A DNA stretch of 46,822 nucleotides from assembly GCA_002435955.1 (NCBI GenBank), contig DIWZ01000033.1, forward strand, positions 182,683-229,504, read 5' to 3'. Below the pieces are notes generated by a model that saw only the letters and a program-made list of their open reading frames with translations, was not told the origin of the DNA and made no database searches. Source of the stretch: Pelobacter sp. UBA6093. Its GTDB lineage: Bacteria > Desulfobacterota > Desulfuromonadia > Desulfuromonadales > Syntrophotaleaceae. The position numbers were made by a program, and so were the translations under genes. Positions 32,526 through 39,213 of the stretch are shown here, piece after piece. The stretch's first letter is position 1; every line of letters begins with the position of its first letter.

Positions 32526-32551
32526 TCGCGCCCGCCTTGCGGCGGGCGCGA
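32526..32551 (-). other. Very stable GC hairpin just after the adh2 stop
   Basis: Perfect 11-bp arms (32526-32536 TCGCGCCCGCC and 32541-32551 GGCGGGCGCGA) have a TTGC loop. It begins about 20 bases past the adh2 stop codon, is followed by a small ACGGCTGAGCCGT hairpin on the coding side, and has no U-tract. Together with the terminator further on it makes a tandem 3' structure, likely protecting a highly expressed message. Confidence 0.65.
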
Positions 32552-32571
32552 AAGACGGCTGAGCCGTTTAA

Positions 32572-33744
32572 TTACATGGCTGCCTTGAAGATGCCGATAA
32601 CCTGGTCCAGAGTAGCTTTGCGGGGGTTGGTCAGCATGCAGGCGTCTTTCTGAGCATTTTCGGCCATGGTTTTGAGATCTTGTTCCTTGACATTCAGCTC
32701 GGTCAGGCCGGCCGGGATGCCGATGGAAGCGGACAGCTCGCGGATGGCTTCGATGCCGGCAGCGGCTGCTTCGGTAGTGCTCAGACCTTCGGTGGGCACG
32801 CCCATGAATTTGGCGATGTCAGCGAAGCGATCCGGGCAAGCGATCATGTTGAAGTCGCAAACGGCCGGCAACAGGATGGCGTTGCAAACACCGTGAGGCA
32901 GGTTGTAGAAACCGCCCAGCTGGTGAGCCATGGCGTGAACGTAGCCCAAGGAGGCGTTGTTGAAGGCCATACCAGCCAGGTACTGAGCGTAGCACATGGC
33001 GTCGCGAGCGCCAATGTTGGCACCCAGAGCAACGGCGGGACGCAGCCAGTCGGCGATCAGGCGGATGGCTTTTTCGGCGCAAGCGTCGGTGATCGGGGTG
33101 GCGATGGTGGAAACATAAGCTTCTACGGCGTGGGTAAGAGCGTCCATACCGGTAGCGGCGGTCAGTGCAGGGGGCTTGCCCAGCATCAGGATAGGATCGT
33201 CAACGGCCACCAGCGGAGTTACGCGCCAGTCAACGATAGCCATCTTAACATGGGTGTCGGTGTTGGTGATGATGCAGAAACGGGTCATTTCGGACGCGGT
33301 ACCTGCAGTGGTGTTGATGGCGATAAGGGGGGTCAAAGGTACCTTGCTCTTGTTGACGCCCTCGTAGTCGCGGATGTTGCCGCCGCCGGCACATACCAGG
33401 CCGATACCCTTGGCGCAGTCATGGGAGGAGCCGCCGCCCAGAGAAACGATAAAGTCGCACTTGTTGTCCACGAACACTTTTTGTCCAGCGGCAACGTTTT
33501 GGTCAGTCGGGTTAGGCTCGGCGCCGGGGAAAATCACTACTTCAACGCCGGCATCCTTCAGGTATTTTGCGATGGTGTCAGCCACGCCCATCTTGGCAAG
33601 GCCGGCGTCGGTCACGATCATTGCTTTTTTAGCGCCCAGCTCTTTGGCCTTGATCCCGACTTCTTTAGCACAACCGGGGCCCATAAGGGTAACGCTGGGG
33701 ATGAAGAAACCGTAAGTAGCATCTGCGAGATTAACAACGGGCAT
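32572..33744 (-). CDS. Iron-containing alcohol dehydrogenase, copy 2
   Basis: This 390-residue enzyme is the close paralogue of adh1, with the same length. The NAD(P) loop SLGGGSSHDCAKG and the iron sites GMDALTHAVEAY and MAHQLGGFYNLPHGVCNAIL are identical. The differences cluster in residues 60-95 and 299-317, away from the metal site. The start is secure: GAGGAGG lies about 7 bases upstream. It differs from adh1 in control: a consensus sigma-54 promoter lies 250-264 bases upstream and the leader folds into two hairpins. With aor downstream it forms an alcohol-to-acid pair. Confidence 0.94.
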   Translation of the reverse strand: MPVVNLADATYGFFIPSVTLMGPGCAKEVGIKAKELGAKKAMIVTDAGLAKMGVADTIAKYLKDAGVEVVIFPGAEPNPTDQNVAAGQKVFVDNKCDFIVSLGGGSSHDCAKGIGLVCAGGGNIRDYEGVNKSKVPLTPLIAINTTAGTASEMTRFCIITNTDTHVKMAIVDWRVTPLVAVDDPILMLGKPPALTAATGMDALTHAVEAYVSTIATPITDACAEKAIRLIADWLRPAVALGANIGARDAMCYAQYLAGMAFNNASLGYVHAMAHQLGGFYNLPHGVCNAILLPAVCDFNMIACPDRFADIAKFMGVPTEGLSTTEAAAAGIEAIRELSASIGIPAGLTELNVKEQDLKTMAENAQKDACMLTNPRKATLDQVIGIFKAAM

Positions 33745-33755
33745 AGTGAATCCTC

Positions 33756-33796
33756 CTCATAAGATGAGTTTTTCGTGAAGGCAACCGAGCCTTCAC
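33756..33796 (-). promoter_or_regulatory. Two leader hairpins just before the adh2 ribosome site
   Basis: In the adh2 leader an 8-bp perfect stem (33775-33782 GTGAAGGC and 33789-33796 GCCTTCAC, 6-base loop) is followed by a 5-bp stem (33756-33760 and 33764-33768, 3-base loop) whose last bases abut the GAGGAGG ribosome site. They could stabilise the message or tune ribosome access. Confidence 0.55.
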
Positions 33797-33993
33797 ATGC
33801 GAAATGGAAAATGCGCTTGAAAATCTTTCTACCTGAACAACCGACTGACTTATCTTGCTTGAATCAACAATACCGTCTCGACGGCTCACCTCCTCCCACT
33901 GGAACATATTGGTCTGTAGGCATATGGATAGCGAGTGTTTACCTTTTGACAAAACACTGTTCTTAATTTCAAGGTCGCAGGTAATCTGGGTTA

Positions 33994-34008
33994 GCAATTA
34001 AAGTGCCA
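33994..34008 (-). promoter_or_regulatory. Sigma-54 (-24/-12) promoter of adh2
   Basis: On the minus strand the sequence reads TGGCAC-TTTAA-TTGC (34008 down to 33994), an exact match to the -24/-12 core TGGCAC-N5-TTGC, and the flanking bases (C before, T after) also fit. Start of transcription is expected about 12 bases beyond the GC, near 33982, giving a leader of roughly 240 bases. Such promoters need an AAA+ activator; one is encoded at 39214-40758. Confidence 0.85.
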
Positions 34009-34107
34009 GTAGCGTTTACGGAATCCGGTTTGAAAACAAAACGCTGTGCCTTTTTACCTTGGAATAGGGCCCGGGATGCGGCGGGCAGGGCCCCTTTGCT
34101 CAAAAGA

Positions 34108-34175
34108 TTGTTTTTGTAAAAACAAAACATGGTTAGCTTTTTTTTGCCGGGCCGTGCCTTTGCCACGTTTGTGGC
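34108..34175. promoter_or_regulatory. Candidate upstream activator sites for the sigma-54 promoter
   Basis: Two dyads lie upstream of the promoter at distances typical of enhancer sites: TTGTTTTTGTAAAAACAA (34108-34125, arms pairing at 8 of 9), centred about 115 bases from the -12/-24 element, and GCCAC-GTTT-GTGGC (34162-34175), about 165 bases away. Neither is proven; they are the best symmetric sequences in the expected interval. Confidence 0.35.
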
Positions 34176-34627
34176 CAGTACCGTCCATGCTTTGCAGGTG
34201 CTCCACAATGGACAGCCTTTTTTCAAAGTGGTGCTTATTGTTCCAGTATGTAACATCGACGGTGGCGCAGCCTTGCTTTGCTTCGAAACCGCCCGACATC
34301 AAACCTGGCACCACGGGCCCGAAAGGCTGTCTTTAGGGTTGAAAAATTCTTGGCGTTATTCTAACTTGCAAACCCGTGGTCGATTTCCGGGAGACATTTG
34401 GACCCAGGAGTCGAGCATTGTCGATAATCGCCGTGAACCGAACTGCATACTTTAGTTGGAAAAGAGCGAAAGCTCCGAACGTTGTTATTTAAGAACAATA
34501 AGCCTGCTCGACGAGCGCTTGTTGTTCGCCTGTCACGGGATTCTGCAGGACGAGGTTGGTCGCTGACAGAGTCGCAACTTTTTAATGAAAAAGTGTTCCA
34601 GGCTTGATTTCAGACAGTATGCCGCGG

Positions 34628-34655
34628 CAGTTCTCGCTTAAACGGAGGAGAACTG
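34628..34655. repeat. Inverted repeat in the adh2-moeA intergenic region
   Basis: Arms CAGTTCTC (34628-34635) and GAGAACTG (34648-34655) are separated by 12 bases. The right arm overlaps a GGAGGAG ribosome-site-like sequence followed by a TTG that opens a 36-codon frame with three Cys. The rest of the interval from 34180 to 34760 contains no convincing gene. Confidence 0.35.
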
Positions 34656-34764
34656 TTTGACATCGAGAAGCAGTGTACCAGAGTTTTTTGCACTTGCAGG
34701 TACTTGTAAAAAAAATAACTGCAATACAACGTTTTATTTTTCTTATGAATGTATACATAACTGA

Positions 34765-34803
34765 GATCCATCCGGGGAACTAGTTCCCTTTTTGTAATGG
34801 ATC
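34765..34803 (+). promoter_or_regulatory. Nested hairpin with T-run in the moeA leader
   Basis: An outer stem GATCCAT (34765-34771) pairs with ATGGATC (34797-34803) around a perfect 14-base palindrome GGGAACTAGTTCCC (34775-34788), which is followed at once by five T. The inner part looks like a terminator hairpin and the outer stem could hold it or compete. It lies about 60 bases upstream of moeA and could be an attenuator; it does not match the Moco riboswitch consensus as far as I can see. Confidence 0.45.
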
Positions 34804-34862
34804 CTGTTTGAAATATGAAATTGCCGAGGAGGCAACCTACGCCCGAAGGAGGCTAATACACC

Positions 34863-36083
34863 ATGCCGAGCTTTTTGGAAGCCAGAAATCTGATTCTTGC
34901 CAATGTTCCTCTGCTTGGTCAGGAACGCGTTCTGATAACCGATGCCGTAGGACGTATCCTGGCCGAGGACATAAGTGCAGGCTGGGATATGCCTCGCTGG
35001 AACAATTCAGCCATGGACGGCTATGCCGTGCGCAGCCAGGACTGCCAGGAGGAGCCCGCACGTCTGGAGGTTATCGATTTCGTGGCAGCGGGGGGGCTTT
35101 CCGATAAAACCGTTGAACCGGGTACCGCCATCAAAATCATGACCGGCGCTCCCCTTCCGGCAGGGGCCGATGCAGTGGTTCCCGTCGAAGAAACAGCACT
35201 TGACGGGACTGTCGTTCATATACAGATAACGGTTAAGCCCGGAGCCCATATTCGCCTCAAGGGAGAAGACGTCATCAAGGGTGAATGTGTCGTGCCCCGC
35301 GGAACGCTGCTTCGTCCGGCAGAAATCGGAATGCTGGCTTCGTATGGGAAGGCCTTTGTTCCCGTCTATCGCAGACCCCGCGTCGCCATATTATCTACCG
35401 GGGATGAGTTGATCGAAATAGGTGAAGCGCTGTCCGAGGACCGTATTATCAATAGCAATTCACTGGCTCTGGTGGCGGCATTGAAGGAAATAGGCGCCGA
35501 ACCTGTTATCCTCGGCATCGCCCTGGATAATCGCGCCAGCCATATTGAAAAAATCAGCGAGGGTATGAAAGCCGACGCTCTTATCACCTCTGCAGGCGTC
35601 TCCACCGGCGACCGGGATTTCGTGCGCACGGTGCTTGAAGATCTCGGCGTAAAGTCCGTGTTCTGGGGGGTTGATATCAAGCCAGGCCGACCTACGGCTT
35701 TTGCCATGAAAAACGGAAAGCCGGTTTTTTCGCTGCCAGGTAATCCGGTATCGACCATGATCACTTTCGAAGAACTGGTCAAGCCCGCCCTGCTGAAAAT
35801 GATGGGACACACCCGAGTCATAAAGCAGGAGCTGGAGGCGACACTGGAAACCGACCTGAACAAAAAACGGCTTGGCGTTCTCAACTTTCAAAGAGTAAAC
35901 ATTGTTTTTCGCGACGGGCAGTATTTTGCCAGCTGTTCCGGCGATCAGAATACCGGCATCCTGAAAACCATGGTGCGCGCCGATGCTCTTGCCCTGTTGC
36001 CGGAAAACAAGGATCATTTCAACGCAGGGGACAAGGTCAAGGTGCATATGCTGAGTCCGCATGCTTCCATGGAGGAGGGTTAG
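34863..36083 (+). CDS. moeA: Molybdopterin molybdotransferase MoeA
   Basis: This enzyme inserts molybdate or tungstate into (adenylyl-)molybdopterin. It has 406 residues. Blocks are AEDISAGWDMPRWNNSAMDGYAV near the N-terminus, MTGAPLPAGADAVVPVE, ILSTGDELIEIGE, INSNSLALVAAL, ITSAGVSTGDRDFVR, KPGRPTAF, and LPGNPVSTMITFEELV; the C-terminal beta domain ends the protein. AAGGAGG lies 10 bases before the ATG. It is transcribed divergently from adh2 across a 1.1-kb control region, and lies 221 bases before a third ADH gene. Placement beside aor suggests tungsten insertion; sequence alone does not distinguish the metals. Confidence 0.94.
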   Translation: MPSFLEARNLILANVPLLGQERVLITDAVGRILAEDISAGWDMPRWNNSAMDGYAVRSQDCQEEPARLEVIDFVAAGGLSDKTVEPGTAIKIMTGAPLPAGADAVVPVEETALDGTVVHIQITVKPGAHIRLKGEDVIKGECVVPRGTLLRPAEIGMLASYGKAFVPVYRRPRVAILSTGDELIEIGEALSEDRIINSNSLALVAALKEIGAEPVILGIALDNRASHIEKISEGMKADALITSAGVSTGDRDFVRTVLEDLGVKSVFWGVDIKPGRPTAFAMKNGKPVFSLPGNPVSTMITFEELVKPALLKMMGHTRVIKQELEATLETDLNKKRLGVLNFQRVNIVFRDGQYFASCSGDQNTGILKTMVRADALALLPENKDHFNAGDKVKVHMLSPHASMEEG

Positions 36084-36187
36084 GGACACTGAAGTTATCA
36101 GCAAAAAATGTTTCTTTTGACTCCAACTGCCGAATTATAATACTGTAAACGCCATATGCCTGAATCGGTTGACAACGGTGACCTGCC

Positions 36188-36203
36188 AAGGGATTAATCC
36201 CTT
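36188..36203. promoter_or_regulatory. Perfect 16-bp palindrome upstream of adh3
   Basis: AAGGGATTAATCCCTT is a perfect palindrome about 100 bases upstream of the adh3 start. It is the size of an operator for a dimeric regulator. The 7-mer TCGGCAT occurs twice between it and the gene. No sigma-54 spacing (GG-N10-GC) is present in this gap. Confidence 0.45.
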
Positions 36204-36304
36204 GCGACGGGAAGTCGGCATAGGCTTTTCCGGGAAATCGGCATTACCAAGGCGCCCCGCCGTTGATCGGACAAGTGATGAACCCTTTTCCTAAGGGAGA
36301 TCCC

Positions 36305-37456
36305 GTGAGTATTCGGAAATTCGTCACACCGGAAATCATTTTCGGACAGGGTGCTCTCAGCCAGATCGGCGAGAGTGCTGCCCGAAGTGGTGCGTCCAAG
36401 GTATTTGTCGTCACCGACCAGGGGCTCATAGATGCCGGTTGGGTGGATAAGGCCCTTTACTATCTGCGGACCGCCGGCCTGGAATACGAAATCTTTTCGT
36501 CCATTACCTCCAATCCCAAGGATTTCCAGGTGGCCGAAGGGGTAGCACATTACCTGCGCTCAGGATGCGACGCCCTGGTGGCGGTGGGGGGCGGCAGCCC
36601 GGCCGACACGGCCAAGGCCATTGCCACCCTGGCCACCAACGGCGGAGAGTTGCAGGACTATGAGGGGGTAAATAAAATCCACCACCCCCTGCCGCCCATG
36701 GTGATTGTTCCAAGTACGGCAGGCACCGGGTCCGAGGTCAGCCAATTCGCCATTATCGTCGACCACCAGCGACGCCTGAAAATGTCCATCATCTCCAAAT
36801 CGCTGATCCCCGATATCGCCATCATCGATCCCGAACTGCTTAACACCAAATCCGCGCGACTCACCGCCGCCACAGGGATGGATGCTTTGTCCCATGCCAT
36901 CGAAGCGTATGTTTCCCTGGCTGCGACCCCGCTGACCGACATTCATGCCTTGAATGCCATTCGGTTGATTTTCGGCAATTTGAAACAATCGGTATTTGAT
37001 CGGCAGGATGCCGTCGCCAACAACAACATGGCCATGGCCAGCCTGAACGCCGGTATTGCTTTTTCCAACGCTATTCTGGGGGCGGGCCATGCCATGACTC
37101 ATCAGATCGATGGTTTGCTGGATACCCACCATGGCGAAACCAATGCCACGCTGTTGCCCCATGTCATGCAATTCAATCTCCCTGTATGTCGGGAAAAGTT
37201 CGCCGAAATAGCACGCCAGATAGAAGATTGTTCCCCCTCGGCCAAGAGGAAGGTTCCTCTGGCAGAGCGGGCTATCGAGGCGGTCAGCGCACTAACCAGG
37301 GATATCGGCCTGAACAAAAGTCTGTCCGAGGTTGGACTGAAGAGGGAAAGTATCAGGACCTTGAGCCAGAACGCCCTCAACGATGCCTGTCTGGTGACCA
37401 ATCCCCGCAACGCCACCGTTGAAGATATCGAGGAACTGTTTCTCAAAGCTTTTTAG
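36305..37456 (+). CDS. Iron-containing alcohol dehydrogenase, divergent third copy
   Basis: This 383-residue group III alcohol dehydrogenase is clearly more distant from adh1 and adh2 than they are from each other. The nucleotide loop is VGGGSPADTAKAIA, iron ligands are in TGMDALSHAIEAY and AMTHQIDGLLDTHHGETNATLLPH (a DxxxH and two His), and N-terminal IRKFVTPEIIFGQGAL is typical of the AdhB/1,3-PDO group. I start it at the GTG at 36305 because AGGGAG lies 5 bases upstream; ATGs at 36263 and 36278 would add up to 14 residues. It sits between moeA and the kinase gene, 67 bases before the latter. Confidence 0.9.
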   Translation: MSIRKFVTPEIIFGQGALSQIGESAARSGASKVFVVTDQGLIDAGWVDKALYYLRTAGLEYEIFSSITSNPKDFQVAEGVAHYLRSGCDALVAVGGGSPADTAKAIATLATNGGELQDYEGVNKIHHPLPPMVIVPSTAGTGSEVSQFAIIVDHQRRLKMSIISKSLIPDIAIIDPELLNTKSARLTAATGMDALSHAIEAYVSLAATPLTDIHALNAIRLIFGNLKQSVFDRQDAVANNNMAMASLNAGIAFSNAILGAGHAMTHQIDGLLDTHHGETNATLLPHVMQFNLPVCREKFAEIARQIEDCSPSAKRKVPLAERAIEAVSALTRDIGLNKSLSEVGLKRESIRTLSQNALNDACLVTNPRNATVEDIEELFLKAF

Positions 37457-37523
37457 GATAGGAAACTTCATGACCGTCTGTATTTCTTGCCGTCGGTAAA
37501 AACTCTCTATAATGGCCTGAAAC

Positions 37524-39194
37524 ATGTTTGACAAAAAAACGCTGATTGAGAACCTTACGGGGGTTAATTCCTCGAAGCTGAATTATTACGTTGAACTCAA
37601 GAAGCGTAATGCGGAAATTCTCAAGCAGAACAGCCGTCTCGAGATTCTCCATCAGCTTTCCAGGGACATCAATCTGGAGATGTCAACCGAAGACATGATC
37701 GAGCGGGCCTATCGGCAGCTGCATCATGCGTTGCCGTGCGATTTTCTGGCCCTGGCCATGTTGCGTGAAGATACGCTGAGCGTGCGCGCCGTCATGCCGT
37801 TGAAATCATCGCGGCTGCCGGTCATTCCTTTGGACTCGTTTATCTGGGATGCCGTCGGCTCGGGACAGGCCTGCGTGCATGAACCGGTAACCATCTCCGA
37901 TCCGTTTTTTCAGGCTTACCCGGAACTGGCCAGGGATCTTCAGTGCATGGCCATTGCGCCGCTGTACAAGCGGGCGGCGGTTCACGGCCTGCTGCTGGTG
38001 GGGAGTACCCAGAAAAATGCCTATGCCAGGGAAGAGCTCGGCTTCCTTCAACATCTGGCGGATCATTTAACCATCAGTATTCAGAACTCCCGCCTTTACA
38101 AGGAGGTTTCCAGAGCCCGGCAAGGTTGGGAGGCCACCTTCAAGGCCGTTACCGATCCGATTTTGTTGCTGGACCCGGATTATAATATCCTTCTGGACAA
38201 CGGTCGCCAGATGCCGGAGATGTCCTCGGAGCATTGTAATTATCAGGGCATGAAATGCTACACGCGCCTTTATGGTCGCGATGTGCCCTGCGATGAATGC
38301 CCGATGGCCGCTCTTCGAAAAGACCCAAAGCCTGTGTTCAAGCGGCTTGAAACCGATTCGGGACTGGTCCTCGATCTCTTTTACTACCCGGTGCTGGACG
38401 AAAATCGCCGCCTGACCGCCATCACCCATATCATCAAGGACGTTACCCAGAAGACCACCATGGAGGCCAAACTGCTTCATTCGGCACGGCTGGCAGCCAT
38501 CGGAGAAATGGCGGCCGGAGTGGCCCATGAGCTCAACAGCCCCATGACCGTCATCATCGGCACGGCACAACTTATTCACCGGGAATTTGAAAACCAGAAG
38601 GAGATCTGCGAACCCCTTGAAGATATCGTCAATTGCGGCTTGCGCTGCAAGCGTATCATTCAGAACCTTTTGACTTTTTCCCGCCAGGATCATCTGCCCA
38701 TGGCGGAAACCGACCTCAATGAAGAAGTCGAAAGGGTACTGCATCTGATCTATTACCAGATTGACCGGAATCAGATCTCCATTCGCAAGAGCCTTGACCC
38801 CAATCTGCCCCTCACCAAAGCCAATGGTCGTCAAATTCAGCAGGTTTTGACCAATTTGCTGATCAATGCCAGGGATGCCTTGGTCGGGGTCAACCGCGAG
38901 AAGGTTATCGAAGTAAACTCCCGTGCGGAAAACAATAGCGATGGACAGTGGATCGTTATCTCTGTTAAAGACAACGGCATAGGCATCCCTGCCAAAAATC
39001 TGCAGCGGGTTTTTACGCCGTTTTATACCAGCAAGGAAGAAACCAAGGGCACCGGTCTGGGGCTTTCCGTAAGCCTTGGCATCGCCGAAGCGCACGGTGG
39101 ATTTCTGGAAGTGGAAAGCACCTACGGCGAAGGAAGCTGTTTTTCTCTGCGATTGCCGGTTCGAAAAGGGCCTGCGTACGACCTTAATAACTAA
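37524..39194 (+). CDS. Soluble sensor histidine kinase with GAF and Cys-rich PAS domains
   Basis: This 556-residue kinase lacks obvious membrane segments, so the signal is cytoplasmic. An N-terminal coiled region (about 15-45) leads to a GAF domain (about 45-190), a PAS domain (about 200-310), HisKA with His335 in AAGVAHELNSPM, and a HATPase with LTNLLINARDAL, DNGIGIP and GTGLGLSVS. The PAS domain contains four Cys (238, 245, 256, 259) ending CDEC, a pattern seen in some PAS families and compatible with metal or redox sensing. A -10-like TATAAT (37509-37514) lies upstream. The activator gene follows by 19 bases, which makes the pair a two-component system. Confidence 0.92.
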   Translation: MFDKKTLIENLTGVNSSKLNYYVELKKRNAEILKQNSRLEILHQLSRDINLEMSTEDMIERAYRQLHHALPCDFLALAMLREDTLSVRAVMPLKSSRLPVIPLDSFIWDAVGSGQACVHEPVTISDPFFQAYPELARDLQCMAIAPLYKRAAVHGLLLVGSTQKNAYAREELGFLQHLADHLTISIQNSRLYKEVSRARQGWEATFKAVTDPILLLDPDYNILLDNGRQMPEMSSEHCNYQGMKCYTRLYGRDVPCDECPMAALRKDPKPVFKRLETDSGLVLDLFYYPVLDENRRLTAITHIIKDVTQKTTMEAKLLHSARLAAIGEMAAGVAHELNSPMTVIIGTAQLIHREFENQKEICEPLEDIVNCGLRCKRIIQNLLTFSRQDHLPMAETDLNEEVERVLHLIYYQIDRNQISIRKSLDPNLPLTKANGRQIQQVLTNLLINARDALVGVNREKVIEVNSRAENNSDGQWIVISVKDNGIGIPAKNLQRVFTPFYTSKEETKGTGLGLSVSLGIAEAHGGFLEVESTYGEGSCFSLRLPVRKGPAYDLNN

Positions 39195-39213
39195 ACCCAA
39201 AGGTGGTGTAATC

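Noticed and set aside
34129..34455. 108-codon plus-strand frame in the adh2-moeA spacer
   Set aside because: No ribosome site, unusual composition, and it covers the candidate activator sites; considered noncoding.
34801..34862. Possible Moco/Tuco riboswitch before moeA
   Set aside because: Some GGAGG-rich pieces look similar, but I could not lay out the conserved helices of the Moco motif; an Infernal search with the Rfam model would decide.
36084..36304. Sigma-54 promoter for adh3
   Set aside because: The best GG...GC pair (in the AAGGGATTAATCCCTTGC segment) has 11 or 12 bases between, not 10, and lacks the TGGCAC core.
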